Of a stretch of 64,000 nucleotides of DNA, positions 1 to 10,231 are shown piece by piece (within the stretch, counting starts at the first letter, position 1; each line of letters opens with the position of its first letter). The translations under genes and the position numbers were made by a program. Source of the stretch: Rebecca billardiae RCC1528 (lineage: Eukaryota; Haptophyta); contig OZ251251.1 in NCBI GenBank assembly GCA_965240325.2, forward strand, positions 682,001 to 746,000, given 5' to 3'. The notes beneath the pieces were generated by a model, which was given only the letters and a program-made list of their open reading frames with translations, was not told the DNA's origin and made no database searches.

Positions 1-14
1 AGCGTATCAAGGAC

Positions 15-3000
15 ATGATGCTGCCAAGTCTCTTTTCGTACCTCGAGTCGAAACGGCACATCGTGAACCCGAATGAGAATTTCCTGAATTTACATACTCT
101 GCTCGAAATCTTCGAGCACGAGCTGAACGTATCGACCATGTCGGAGCTCCGAGCTGAGTTCAAGAAGCTCTACCCGGACCGACCGACCCCGGTGAGCGGC
201 CCTGAGATGATCAAGCAAACGGTGGAGATGGTACGCGCATCACGCTATCGAGAGCTAGACGACGCCACACTCCTCGTGTTCAAGCTGTACAACGGGATGC
301 ACGAGCACCCAGAGGTCTACTCGACCGTCATCTCTATTTACGGTTCAATGTCGCCCCAGCAATGCGTGGCGCAGACCGAACAGCTCACCGCCCAGATCGA
401 GGACGCATACAGGCGTTGGACTCAGTCGCCCAAGGGACGACAGGCAACGCAACGTGACCCCAAGCGGGGCGGTCCCGCGCACGCTCTCAATACTGAGGAG
501 GCGGACCGCCGACAACCAGCCGTCACGTGCTCGCACTGCGGGCTACGCAATCACACCGCAGAGCGGTGCTGGAAGCTACATCCAGACTTGCGGCCACCCA
601 GGCCGCCCGGTGCACCAAAACAGGGCAACTTCAAGCCGCCCGCCAAGCCCGGCGGGCGTGACGGCAAGTTCATCAAAGTACCTCCGCCCCCCAAGCGGGC
701 GTGGAGGCCGCGAGCCCAGATGGTGCAAGACGAGGACATCGACCCGGAACCCGATGACGCAGATCTCGAGCCGACGCAATACGCGTATCTGGACTCGGGC
801 GCGTCCCAATCATTTGTCGATATCAACCTCGGCCTGCTACACAATGCTCATCCGATCAGCATGTCTGTCAAGGTCGCCAAGCGCGACATTGAGCTACACG
901 CATCCAAGGCAGGCGACATGTACGTATACTTACTCGACGCCGACTCAGACACAACCGTGCCGGTGTGCCTGGAAAACGTCGTCGGAGTCGAAGATCTCAA
1001 TACTACTCTCTTTTCAGTCAACGCGTTCGCCGCGGCCGGAATGGCTGTGGTGTTCGACGAACGACCATACATCCGCATCGGCCCCAAGAGGGTTCATTTG
1101 CGCCCCGACAACACTGTCGGATTCAAGGCAGTCGTACCCAAGGCAGAGACAGCCATGCCGGCCACCGCGGACGACATGCCACCAGACGTCGACCCGATCA
1201 AGAACGGTCGAAAGATCACGCTCTGGCAATCCAGACTAGGATACGCCGATATCAAGCGTGTACGCGCAACCTACCGCGCGAACGACAAGATGTCGGAGGC
1301 ATCGCCCTGCACGTACCAGCCCTCCGACATTGCCAAGTTCAAAGCTAAGCCGTTCCCGGGCACACGTGAGAGGACAACTCGACCGCTCGAGATGCTCCAC
1401 AACGATGTCATCGGGCCCATCAACGGGCTGCCCGCCAAGACTCCAAGGTGGGGAACTCTATTCATCGATGATTTTTCCGGATACATGCGCTTCTACGACA
1501 TGCAAAACAAGGCTGAAGCGCCGGAGAAGCTCGACCTCATGGCCAGCGAGATGGGAGCCAACTCTCTATCCGCCACCATGCAGAACAAGGGTATCGCAGG
1601 ATGCACCATTCACCTCGACGGAGGCCGAGAGTTACACTCAAAGAATTGGAACCGAGTCCTTCGCAGGTACGACATGCTATGCAACTACATGTCGCCCCCC
1701 CACACGCAGCAGCTGAACGGCGTCGCCGAACGTGGCCTCGGAGTCATCATGAATGACGCCAGGACAATGCTGTACCTCTCAGGCGTACACCACAAATGGT
1801 GGCATTGGGCAGCCAAGTGCGCTGCCGCGCAACGCAACCTGATGAGCAAGCATCCTACCAGCGATGGCAAGCTGGTTTCACCGCACGAGTTGATGTTTGG
1901 CACCTCGCCCGGGCCATTCCTGCAAAAGCTGAGAGTCTGGGGCTCGCCCTGCATCTACCTCGTACAGTCGATCAACAAGCAGAACAAGCTACTCCCGCGC
2001 GCGCGGGAGGGCATCTTATTGGGATACGGATTTGACGGTATCTTCGAGCGAGGCGCCATCAAGCGATCGCACGGATACATCGTTTTGAGTGCCGACGACG
2101 GGAAAATCGTCATCACTCGGCATGTCAAGTTCAACGAGCAAGTCATTTTGGATCGAATCTCTACGCATTTCAAGGAGATCCGCGAATTTCGGGACCCCCT
2201 GCTGGCGTGGAGCGCTCGGCGACCTCCTCAAGGTGCAGATGCTGGTAAGACCCATGACAGCAACACCATCGAGGAGGGCGACGAAGAGTTTGCCAGCAGC
2301 AGCAGCGACGCCGACAGCGGCTCCGAGCGCGGAGGAGACGATCCACCACCGCCGGACGAGAAATCAGACGACGATGACGACGAGGATGACGGGGACGGCC
2401 CCGACGACGACGAGAAGGGAGATGACGGCGACGACGACGGTGATGAAGACGGCCCCGGAGCTGGAGGCGGACCATCGCCCAGCAACGCGCCGCCGGAGCC
2501 GAAGCAGCCTCCTCCCTCCGCCGATCGTCGCCCACAGCGGACCCGCAACATGACTGGCAAGTCATACTTCCCGTCGACGCGGCGCGCGCGCGCGCGCGCG
2601 CAGCTCGCGCAGCTCGCATCAGATATCCCGGTACCTACATCGTTCAAGGAAGCGATGGAGAGCAAGCAAGCATCCGATTGGACAAGGGCTATCATGGAAG
2701 AATACGAGGCCCACGACAGACTGGGCACATTCACGCCCGTCGTTGTTCCCAAAGGGAAAGCAATTATCCCATCGAAGCTGGTCTTCAAGGTCAAAGCCAA
2801 TCCAGATGGTACCATCGAGCGGTACAAGGCAAGATTGGTTGGTCAAGGCTTCCGCCAGATTCAAGGAGTCAATTACGACGAGGTGTTCTCGCCTACTATC
2901 CGGTACGAGAACGTACGCCTCCTATTGGCACTGACGACGGAGCTACGAACACCAGAAAGACCTTGGATCATCCACTCCGCGGACGTGAGTACGGCGTACC

Positions 3001-4232
3001 TCCAAGCCCCTTTGGAGGACGGCCTGAAGATCTACACTACGCTACCCCCGCTGTACCCGTGTACTCTCAAGCCACCCGAGGGGCATGTGGTCGCGGCCGA
3101 CTGGGATATGGCCCTTCCAGGATTTAAGCAGAGCGGCCGACGATGGCACCTCCGCCTCAGCCAGAAACTGCGAGAGAAAGGATTCAAGAAACTCGCACAG
3201 TCGGAGTGCATCTTCGTCCGCATCTCCGGAGACATCATCGACGTCATCGCAGTGTACGTGGACGATCTGCTTATTCTGAGCAGCTCCCCCGACAGCGCAA
3301 GGCCCAGCTCGATTATTGAGGAAATTCGAAAAGAATTTACCCTCCGGGATTTGGGACCAGCAACGACGTTCCTGGGCATGAATATCACCCAGGGGCCCAA
3401 GTCGACGACTATCTCCATGTCACAGTACATCACTGATCTCCTCAAGAGGCACGACATGAGCGACATTACGCCCGTCGACAACCCATGCAGATCGGCAGCA
3501 GAGCAACCGACATCAATCGAGACAGACGATTCATCATCGTGCTCGTCGGAGGAATCAAAGACCTACCGAGCAATTGTCGGAGCGCTACTATTCATCATGA
3601 ACACCTGCCGACCCGACATCAGCTACGCAGTCAACATGTTGGCAAGGTACATGGCAAGCCCAAGTTCGAACGACCTTAAAGGTGCCAAGCGAGTGCTCAG
3701 GTACTTGGCAGGGACAAAGAATTCCGGCATCACTTTCAAATCAACACCTACTCAGCCACGGACGGAGATGTTTGTGGACTCGGATTGGGCCAACGATACA
3801 AATGATCGCCGCTCGACAGGAAGCTATATCTACTTCCACGCAGGCGGCCCAGTATCGTGGCGCACCTTCAAGCAGTCAATCACAACCCTCTCATCATGTG
3901 AGGCCGAATATGTCGCTCTCGCGGAAGGAGCCAAAGAGGCAGTTTACCTACGCGACATCATCAGCGATATTCTCAATATTCCCAAGACGCCCATTGTGAT
4001 CCATGAGGACAACAAGGGGGCGATTGATCTCTCGAAGAACAGCATTCATCATAAGCGCACCAAGCACATCGACGTACGACACCATTTTATTCGAGATTGT
4101 GTCGACCTCGGTGCAGTCAACATTATCAAGGTACACACATCGGAAAACATCGCCGATTGTCTTACCAAGGCGCTACCCAAGGACAAGTTTGCAAAATTCC
4201 GAGACATCATGGTTGCACCAGTTTCGAATTGA
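15..4232 (+). CDS. Copia Gag-Pol polyprotein (partial at 5' end)
   Basis: At least 1405 residues. The frame is open to the left window edge (codons read R-I-K-D before the first Met), so the ATG at 15 is probably internal and gag is incomplete. A CX2CX4HX4C zinc knuckle sits near residues 170-185. The protease motif DSGAS is near 260. Integrase spans roughly 455-640, with an Asp in HLDGG and a Glu in NGVAER. An acidic, low-complexity linker (about 750-840) follows. Reverse transcriptase begins near 880 and has the YVDD catalytic motif. RNase H carries DSDWA, SSCEAEY and EDNKGAI, and ends in RTKHIDVRHHFIRD. Known role of the family: capsid formation, cDNA synthesis and integration. No frameshift or internal stop is visible. 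Confidence 0.95.
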   Translation: MMLPSLFSYLESKRHIVNPNENFLNLHTLLEIFEHELNVSTMSELRAEFKKLYPDRPTPVSGPEMIKQTVEMVRASRYRELDDATLLVFKLYNGMHEHPEVYSTVISIYGSMSPQQCVAQTEQLTAQIEDAYRRWTQSPKGRQATQRDPKRGGPAHALNTEEADRRQPAVTCSHCGLRNHTAERCWKLHPDLRPPRPPGAPKQGNFKPPAKPGGRDGKFIKVPPPPKRAWRPRAQMVQDEDIDPEPDDADLEPTQYAYLDSGASQSFVDINLGLLHNAHPISMSVKVAKRDIELHASKAGDMYVYLLDADSDTTVPVCLENVVGVEDLNTTLFSVNAFAAAGMAVVFDERPYIRIGPKRVHLRPDNTVGFKAVVPKAETAMPATADDMPPDVDPIKNGRKITLWQSRLGYADIKRVRATYRANDKMSEASPCTYQPSDIAKFKAKPFPGTRERTTRPLEMLHNDVIGPINGLPAKTPRWGTLFIDDFSGYMRFYDMQNKAEAPEKLDLMASEMGANSLSATMQNKGIAGCTIHLDGGRELHSKNWNRVLRRYDMLCNYMSPPHTQQLNGVAERGLGVIMNDARTMLYLSGVHHKWWHWAAKCAAAQRNLMSKHPTSDGKLVSPHELMFGTSPGPFLQKLRVWGSPCIYLVQSINKQNKLLPRAREGILLGYGFDGIFERGAIKRSHGYIVLSADDGKIVITRHVKFNEQVILDRISTHFKEIREFRDPLLAWSARRPPQGADAGKTHDSNTIEEGDEEFASSSSDADSGSERGGDDPPPPDEKSDDDDDEDDGDGPDDDEKGDDGDDDGDEDGPGAGGGPSPSNAPPEPKQPPPSADRRPQRTRNMTGKSYFPSTRRARARAQLAQLASDIPVPTSFKEAMESKQASDWTRAIMEEYEAHDRLGTFTPVVVPKGKAIIPSKLVFKVKANPDGTIERYKARLVGQGFRQIQGVNYDEVFSPTIRYENVRLLLALTTELRTPERPWIIHSADVSTAYLQAPLEDGLKIYTTLPPLYPCTLKPPEGHVVAADWDMALPGFKQSGRRWHLRLSQKLREKGFKKLAQSECIFVRISGDIIDVIAVYVDDLLILSSSPDSARPSSIIEEIRKEFTLRDLGPATTFLGMNITQGPKSTTISMSQYITDLLKRHDMSDITPVDNPCRSAAEQPTSIETDDSSSCSSEESKTYRAIVGALLFIMNTCRPDISYAVNMLARYMASPSSNDLKGAKRVLRYLAGTKNSGITFKSTPTQPRTEMFVDSDWANDTNDRRSTGSYIYFHAGGPVSWRTFKQSITTLSSCEAEYVALAEGAKEAVYLRDIISDILNIPKTPIVIHEDNKGAIDLSKNSIHHKRTKHIDVRHHFIRDCVDLGAVNIIKVHTSENIADCLTKALPKDKFAKFRDIMVAPVSN

Positions 4233-4905
4233 GGGGGCGTGTCAAAAGCCCAAGGCAGCCATTGGCGCCATTCCCCAGCTCGAGGTTTCAATCTCAAGGC
4301 GCTGAGCAATTCTAAGCGCCACCATGCTGAGGCTTCATTCCAATTCAAAACCTTATCATCGACCTCAACTGTCGGTTTTATTCACGTCCAGTGCACCAAT
4401 TCATTCATCATCATTCATCGTGCATTTCATAATGGCCAACAAGCGTCGCGGAACAATCCAGGAATCAAAGCCTCCTGAGATGTTCTCAAGCCTTCGCAGG
4501 GCAATGCACTATCAGATCATTCCGAGAACGTGCCTTCGCAATCAGAAGCCGAGAAGCATCTCCAAACTTTCTAATCACGAAAGTTCTGGGATGAGTCCTT
4601 CGTGAGAACCCTACAAAAGTTTTTCTCAGCGATCTGGAGCTACACCAGCCAGCAACAAAACCGAACTGATCAGCAAAGCAGGGAGACCCCTGCGCCACCA
4701 TCGCCAAAGAGCGAACCTCCGCCAGCGCACGAAGTGCCAATCAATATGTAGATCTCCGAGCATTGTCTGTCATCAATCAGAATCAATGCTGATAACGATA
4801 TACTGCTATACTATACGACCTGACCTAGGCGGTCACTGTCTGTGCTGATGCCAGTCATCATTAATATAAATATCTGTGTCATCAGCATACTTTGATACTT
4901 TGACA
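4231..4905 (+). repeat. Polypurine tract and probable 3' LTR
   Basis: GAGGGGGCG (4231-4239) overlaps the TGA stop and looks like the plus-strand primer tract. The LTR would begin at TGTCA (4240-4244) and end at TGACA (4901-4905), a perfect 5-bp inverted pair, giving 666 bp. The right end is uncertain because the 5' LTR is not in the window for comparison. Confidence 0.5.
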
Positions 4906-5525
4906 CTGATGATCAGAGCGTAGCTTACTCTGATGAGTAAGTTAGGAGTGGGGTCTTAGGAGTAGTACGCGGACACTTATACTAGTAAGTCACTTAACAG
5001 TCTGCTGCTTAAGTAGTAGTCTTGCATGCATGCGCCGCATTATTATTAATTATTATTATTATATATTATTATATATATAATATAGTAATAACCGCAACCT
5101 GATTATACACTAATTATACACCGACCGACACCGATAAGACCGGCCCCGTCACTCTCATAGGCATAATAACCGTCTACAGCGGGTATCTAATCAGCCGCGA
5201 TGCTGAGTATACGACGGGCCCTGCGGGCTTAAAGCGCTAGCGCCGCTTATTCTAAGGCAAGTCGCGTCTGACTTCGTCCGACGGAGACCGCGCGCTGATG
5301 AATCCGGTCGGATCACGGATCAGTCCGGCGGGCTGATCGCATCGATCAATCGCACTGTTCTGAGTCCCGCCTGATGGGCGGCGGCCGGCGGCAGCTCGGA
5401 CGCAGGGGTTTTCGAGCGGTGCCTGGGCGTGTGGAACCACTGGATGGATGCACCAGGGGTTCTCTCGCGATGCCCGGTCGGTACACGCGCGGACAACGGC
5501 TTTGCAGCGTCGCCTCAGCGCTCGC
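4906..5525. other. Intergenic, AT-rich in part
   Basis: The stretch contains an ATTATT/ATATAT-rich segment near 5040-5095. I see no ORF with protein-like composition and no recognisable RNA gene. Confidence 0.6.
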
Positions 5526-5906
5526 TCACTCGTCTTCCGGTGGCTCGAGCGCGAGCTTTGCCGCCGCCTCGGCGCGGCCCTGCTCGAGCTTGAGCACGTA
5601 CAGCTGCGCGTCGATGTCTTCCAAGTTGGCCATGACCACGTCCGCGCGCGCGTGCTTCTTCGCCGTCAGCATGGTCAGCTCGGCGGCCGCGGCGAGCTTC
5701 TCCTGAGCCTCAATGGCCGTGTCGCGCTTGGCGGTGGCCTGTGCGATCTGCGTGTCGAGCTCGGCGTCGACGTTCGCGAGCTGGGCCTCCCAAAGCGCGC
5801 GCTTTGCGTTGATGGGCGCCGCCTTCGTCGCCATCTCCGCCGCGATCTCCCCAATCTTGAGCTCGAGCTCCGTGGGCGGAGGGGCCTCCTCCTCAGCGTC
5901 CCCCAT
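5526..5906 (-). CDS. Small acidic coiled-coil protein, function unknown
   Basis: A single-exon frame of 126 residues from ATG at 5906 to a stop at 5526. The N-terminus is MGDAEEEAPPP. The rest is almost entirely predicted helix rich in Ala, Glu, Lys and Gln, without proline from about residue 32 to the C-terminal EPPEDE, as expected for a coiled coil. There is no membrane segment or catalytic motif. The same frame stays open upstream to 6560, but that part is Arg/Ala/Pro-rich and reads like the antisense of the divergent gene, so I start at 5906. Only 135 bp separate it from the ATG of the plus-strand transporter gene. I do not recognise the family. Confidence 0.6.
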   Translation of the reverse strand: MGDAEEEAPPPTELELKIGEIAAEMATKAAPINAKRALWEAQLANVDAELDTQIAQATAKRDTAIEAQEKLAAAAELTMLTAKKHARADVVMANLEDIDAQLYVLKLEQGRAEAAAKLALEPPEDE

Positions 5907-6041
5907 GCTTGTCTTGTTGCCCAGTAAGTAACGACCACCCCACATACTTTTGGTCGTCCGGACTCCGCGCCCGGCCGCCCGCCACGGACGCACGCCAGGG
6001 CCCAGGACAGCTTCGCCAGTACGGGCGCGACGGCCGTGCCG

Positions 6042-8912
6042 ATGGGCGAGCACGGCGAGTCGGACGAGGACACGCTCGGTGAGCTCGACCGAGCGCGCGG
6101 TGGCGGCAGCCGCCTCACGCGCGGCCGCTCCACCGCCGTCAGCTTCGGCGCGACCGCCGCCGCAGGCCCGTCCACCGCCGCCACCCTCTCGTATCGGCGC
6201 CACTCCGTCGCCGTCTCCGCGCTTGACGACGAGCGGGCGGAGGAGGGCGCGGTCGCGGACGACGAGGACAGCGAGCGCGGGTCGCACGGCGTTGGCGCCC
6301 ACGCCGCACGGCGCGAGCTCGATGGTGCCGCGGCCGCGGCGCATGCGCCAGCCACGCCGCGCCTCCAGCCCGCGCGCCGCGGCACGGTCGTCGGTGGCGA
6401 GAGTCGCGACGCTCTGCAGCAGCTGCACGCGCTGGCGCAGGTGTGCGCGCCGCGCGCGCCGCGGCCGATCTGCAGGGTGGGCGTGAGGACGCGGGAGGGC
6501 TCGACGCGGCGCGCGCGCGCGCGCGCTCATCGTGCGCCGCCCCGCACGCGCCTGCGCCACGCGGCCGCCGTGTCGCGCGCCGCGCGCGCGCCGCCGCCGC
6601 GCCGCCGTGCTCTGGGCGGCGGCGGCGGTGGCAGGTGCGTCGGCACAGGCAGCACGAGCGGCGCAAGTCGATGGCGCTCACGCTGCTCGAGGGCACGCTC
6701 GACCCGTGGGACACGCTCACCGACCACTCCGAGGCCGAAGGCTACGGCTCCGACCATCTCGCGCAATCTCCCGGCAGTGGCAGCTCGGCGCACGGCGGCG
6801 GCCATGGCGGCGGCCATGCGCTTCGTCACTCGCATGCGGGCGCGGGCGCCGACGGGGCGGGGCGTGCGTGGGGCGCGCACGCGGAGGCGCGCGCGCCGCC
6901 GCGCGACGGAGGGCCCGGCGCGCCGCGCACGCTTCGCGCGGACGGCGGCGCGAAGGGCGCTGAGCGCGCCGGCGCGCGCTCGGCGGCTGACGGCACGTCG
7001 AGCGGTGATGCGCGCGGCGGCGGCGGCGGCGGCAGCGGCAGGGCGGCGGGCCCGCCCGCGCCCGCGGCGCCGGCGTCGCCGCCCGTGGGCCTGCTCTCCG
7101 CGCTCCTCGTCCTCTGCGGCTGCGCGTGCCAGGGCCCGTGCGACGTGCTCAACTCCGTCGACCGCGGCTGCGCGGACCTCATCAGCCTGTCAGAGTATTG
7201 CTACGGCATCGCCGCCTCGCTGCCGGGCGCGGTCCGGGAGCTGCGCTCGGCGGGCTTCGTGCTGTCCACGCGGCAGGTGCGCGCGCGCGCGCGCCGCCTC
7301 GGGCGCTCGGGCGGCGGCGCGCCTCGGCTCGCGCTGTCGCGGGGGCGGGGGCGGGGGCGGGGGCGGGGGCGCGGCGGTGCGGTGCACTGCGCGCCCGCTG
7401 GCCACGGCCACTGCCACCGCCGCCGCTCGCGTGTGCGCAGGGCGGCCCTGGGTGCTGCGCGCACGGCACGCGCGCGCCGACGCGCCGGCACGCGGGTACT
7501 CACCCCGTCGCCCGCCCGGCTCGCCCTCCCCGCGCGCCCTGCTCCCCGCGCGCTCCCCCTGTGCCCCCGCCACCCTCCACGCGCGTGCGCATGTGCGCGT
7601 GTGTGTGTGCGCGTGTGTGTGTGTGTGTGCGTGCGTGTGCGTGCGCATGTGCGCGTGCGCATGTGCGCGTGTGTGTGTGCGCGTGTGTGTGTGTGTGTGC
7701 GTGCGTGTGCGTGTGCGTGTGTGTGTTTGCGTGCGTGCGCGTGTGCGTGTGCGTGCGCATATGCGCGCGCAGCACGTGACGCTCGCCGCGTGCGGTCTCG
7801 CGTACACGGCGTGCCTGAACGCGGCTCTCTGCTCCGCACTGCCCATGCCAGTGCTGCTCGTCCTCAAGAACGGCAACCTCGTCGCCAACATGGCGGTGGG
7901 CGTGCTGCTGCTGCGCAGGCGCTACACTCGAGCGCAGGTGTGCGCTGTGCTCGCCGTGACGGCCGGGCTGGTGGTGACGGCGGTCGCGGCGCGCTCGGGC
8001 GCGCCGCCGCCTGGCGCGCCGCCGCCGCCGCCGCCGCGCGGCGCGCCCACGGCACTGTCGGCGCCGCCGCTCGGCGCGGCGGGCCTCGGCGCGCGCGCCG
8101 GCCGCGCGCTCGCCATCCTCGCGCGCCGCGCGCGCGCGCTGCTTCCTGGGGGCAACCGGCAGCGGCGACATCCGCCGCCGCCGCCGCCGCCGCCGCCCGC
8201 GGTGGGCGGGTCCGCGCAGACGCCCGCGCACGGCGGCGCAGAGTCCCTGCTCGCCGTCGCGGCCCTCGCGAGCGCGCTGGTCGCGCGCGCGCTCACCGGC
8301 GCGGTGCAGGAGTCCGCCTTTGCCGCGTCCGGCCGCGCGTCCGTCTCCGAGATCCTGTTCATGCGCAATTTGCTCGGCCTGCCGTTCTTCGCGGCGCGCA
8401 GCTCGGGCGTGGCGGCGCACGCGCGGCGCTGGGCGCGCAGCGCGGCGCTGGGCTGGGTGCGCTGGCCGGGCGCGTGGCTGCTTCTCGGCTGCAACCTGGT
8501 GATGGACTACTTGTGCAAGGCGCTGATGACGCGCATCATCGGCGCCTCCTCCGCCCTCACCGCCTCCCTCGTGCTCACCATCCAAAAGTTCATCTCGTTT
8601 GCGATCTCGGTGCTCCTCCTCTCCACAGACCGCGCGGCCGCGCGCTCGCCGCTGCTGTGGGCCGGCTCGGTCGCGGTGCTGCTCGGGACAGCCGCCTACT
8701 CCTTCGTGCCGGGCCCGCCCAAGCCCGCCCGGCGGAGCTCGGCCAAGGCGGCGGCAGCAGCAGGCACCGGGCCGGCGGCGGCGGCGGGCGCGGCGGCGGG
8801 CCTGACCGCCGCCGCCGCCGCGCCGCCGCCGGAGGACCGCGGAGGTGGCGGCGGTGCGGCCGGTGCTGACGGTGCCTGCGGTGGTCGCGGCGTCAAGTCG
8901 GCGGCCGGCTGA
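6042..8912 (+). CDS. SLC35B4-like UDP-sugar transporter with long N-terminal extension
   Basis: Model: join(6042..6440, 6653..7276, 7773..8912), 720 residues, both introns phase 0. The membrane part (about 277-690) matches the UAA/SLC35B family. KNGNLVANM followed by RRRY (near 373) corresponds to the SLC35B4 motif RSGSLIANM followed by KKRY. ASSALTASLVLTIQKFISF corresponds to the conserved segment before the last helices. Family members exchange cytosolic UDP-GlcNAc or UDP-xylose across ER/Golgi membranes. Exons 1 and 2 add about 275 residues of soluble, Gly/Ser/Arg-rich sequence before the first helix. The frame is continuous, so I keep one gene, but two genes or a missed start are possible. 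A Pro/Gly-rich loop interrupts the middle of the carrier. ATG 6042 is the first ATG in frame. The substrate is inferred. Confidence 0.8.
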   Translation: MGEHGESDEDTLGELDRARGGGSRLTRGRSTAVSFGATAAAGPSTAATLSYRRHSVAVSALDDERAEEGAVADDEDSERGSHGVGAHAARRELDGAAAAAHAPATPRLQPARRGTVVGGESRDALQQLHALAQVCAPRAPRPICRVGVRTREGSTRRARARAHRAPPRTRLRHAAAVSRAARAPPPRRRALGGGGGGRCVGTGSTSGASRWRSRCSRARSTRGTRSPTTPRPKATAPTISRNLPAVAARRTAAAMAAAMRFVTRMRARAPTGRGVRGARTRRRARRRATEGPARRARFARTAARRALSAPARARRLTARRAVMRAAAAAAAAAGRRARPRPRRRRRRPWACSPRSSSSAAARARARATCSTPSTAAARTSSACQSIATASPPRCRARSGSCARRASCCPRGRCARARAASGARAAARLGSRCRGGGGGGGGGGAAVRCTARPLATATATAAARVCAGRPWVLRARHARADAPARGYSPRRPPGSPSPRALLPARSPCAPATLHARAHVRVCVCACVCVCACVCVRMCACACARVCVRVCVCVCVRVRVRVCVCVRARVRVRAHMRAQHVTLAACGLAYTACLNAALCSALPMPVLLVLKNGNLVANMAVGVLLLRRRYTRAQVCAVLAVTAGLVVTAVAARSGAPPPGAPPPPPPRGAPTALSAPPLGAAGLGARAGRALAILARRARALLPGGNRQRRHPPPPPPPPPAVGGSAQTPAHGGAESLLAVAALASALVARALTGAVQESAFAASGRASVSEILFMRNLLGLPFFAARSSGVAAHARRWARSAALGWVRWPGAWLLLGCNLVMDYLCKALMTRIIGASSALTASLVLTIQKFISFAISVLLLSTDRAAARSPLLWAGSVAVLLGTAAYSFVPGPPKPARRSSAKAAAAAGTGPAAAAGAAAGLTAAAAAPPPEDRGGGGGAAGADGACGGRGVKSAAG
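7277..7772 (+). repeat. Intron with GGGGGC and TG/CG microsatellites
   Basis: The intron starts GTGCGCGC and ends GCGCGCAG. It holds a (GGGGGC)n run near 7338-7375 and about 180 bp of alternating TG/CG dinucleotides (about 7585-7765). Such alternating purine-pyrimidine DNA favours Z-DNA. Translations across it on either strand (poly Cys/Val/Ala or Thr/His) are artefacts. Confidence 0.85.
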
Positions 8913-9337
8913 CGCCTCGGCCTTCGGCGCGCGGCAGGCTGGTGATGCTGTGCTGCTGCGTGCAGCGCGTGCAGCTGCGCGCAATCCGCGTGCGCGGCAT
9001 ACTGTGTATAGTAGTAGTGTATATACTGCGGCTGTCACTCATCTGGCAACAGCAGCTACACGGTCAACAGTAGTTACTACTACAGCAGCAGTACCGACTA
9101 CCGAGTCCGAGACCGAGTAGCTGTAGTAGTATACCGCGCCCGCGTGGCGCTGCTATAGCTAGGCCTAGGCTACAATCGTCAGCGCGCATCATATCAGACT
9201 CTGTCACTCGTCACTCCGGCAGGCCAGGAAGCAGGGCATCAGGAGTGATGCCAGTAGGCGGGGTACTTACGACGAGCAGTTCATCATATCTATCTATCAT
9301 CATCATAATATATATATATATTCAGTCGCGCCTACAG
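8913..9337. other. Intergenic after the transporter gene
   Basis: Low-complexity TAG/TAC-rich sequence (9000-9130) and a short TA run (9308-9321). No gene seen. Confidence 0.6.
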
Positions 9338-10131
9338 TAACTACAGGGTCCCCAACAATTGGTCGGACATTGATTTTTGCTGACTACGGCTGCTAACGAT
9401 GAGATGGGCCAGAGGCTCACATGAGCGCCATGGACCTTACTCCTCGGATGACGACAGGGTGTGGGTGCAGCGAGCGGCGCGCTCAGCGTGTGGCCAGGGC
9501 TGGCTTGGATGTACAGCTCAACCGACTAGCGGTTGGCTCTGAACAGGTCCACGGAGCCCCCGCGGGTGGCATGCCTGCTAAAATTCGTATCTGGCGCACG
9601 GTTGCATTTGGCGGCGGGCGGGTTGGTGCGCGCACTGGTGGGTCTCCAGCGTTCGCTGCGGGTAGTGGCGCCGACTGTAGCCCTTGCCTGCACGGCCAGA
9701 GCCGATCGATGGGCTGTGCAGCAGCTGTGCAAGCGAGGTGCGCAACAGGTAGGCTGGTCCGATCGGGCCGTATATACTCCTGGTGTAGCGCTACGTCCGG
9801 GCTTGCCCAGGGCTGTCGAGCGCATGCCGCATAGTCATCGACCATGCCACGTAATAATATCTGCGCGGCCTTGAGCGGGCTTGCTGGCTACAGACATGCG
9901 CAGAAGCCACACGGCTGCTTCACGGCCCTCACGACCAGCCTTGTGCCGACTGTCCGCATGACCCAGAGGGGTGCTCCACGCGGGCTGTCCGGCTATGCGC
10001 GGTCGCAGACAGACCTAGTGGGGTGCACACGAGCCGAGCTGGCCGCTCCTGACCCCGCGCGAGGCAGCCACAGGCCGTACGCTGAGCTGCTGCCCAAAGT
10101 GTCCAGTTTAATGTTGGAGACCCTGTAGTAA
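9338..10131. mobile_element. Non-autonomous PIF/Harbinger-like MITE
   Basis: Terminal inverted repeats begin CTACAGGGTCCCCAACA at 9341 and, on the other strand, CTACAGGGTCTCCAACA at 10128 (one mismatch in 17, with further similarity inside). They are flanked by TAA at 9338-9340 and TAA at 10129-10131, the 3-bp TWA target duplication typical of PIF/Harbinger elements. The 788-bp interior has no transposase. Short ORFs inside look random. Confidence 0.75.
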
Positions 10132-10231
10132 GTGTCCTGGCGGCAGTTTGCCGCCGGACTCCGGCGGGCTCCCGCAGTCCGCGGCGGCTGGTTCCCCACT
10201 GCAGCCGCTGCCGCGGGCACGAAGCGGACGG

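Larger units (their letters stand above)
1..4905 (+). mobile_element. Ty1/Copia LTR retrotransposon, 5' part outside window
   Basis: The element holds a single long gag-pol frame with the domain order protease, integrase, reverse transcriptase, RNase H. That order defines Copia rather than Gypsy elements. A purine-rich tract overlaps the stop codon, and a probable 3' LTR follows at once. The 5' LTR, primer-binding site and start of gag lie outside the window, so the target-site duplication cannot be checked. The frame has no break, which suggests a young or recently active copy. Confidence 0.9.

Noticed and set aside
7500-9038. 512-codon minus-strand frame opposite the transporter
   Set aside because: It is antisense to recognisable transporter sequence and runs through the TG/CG microsatellite as His-Thr repeats.
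9421-9834. 137-codon ATG-initiated plus-strand ORF
   Set aside because: It lies wholly inside the Harbinger-like MITE, both strands are equally open, and no motif is present.
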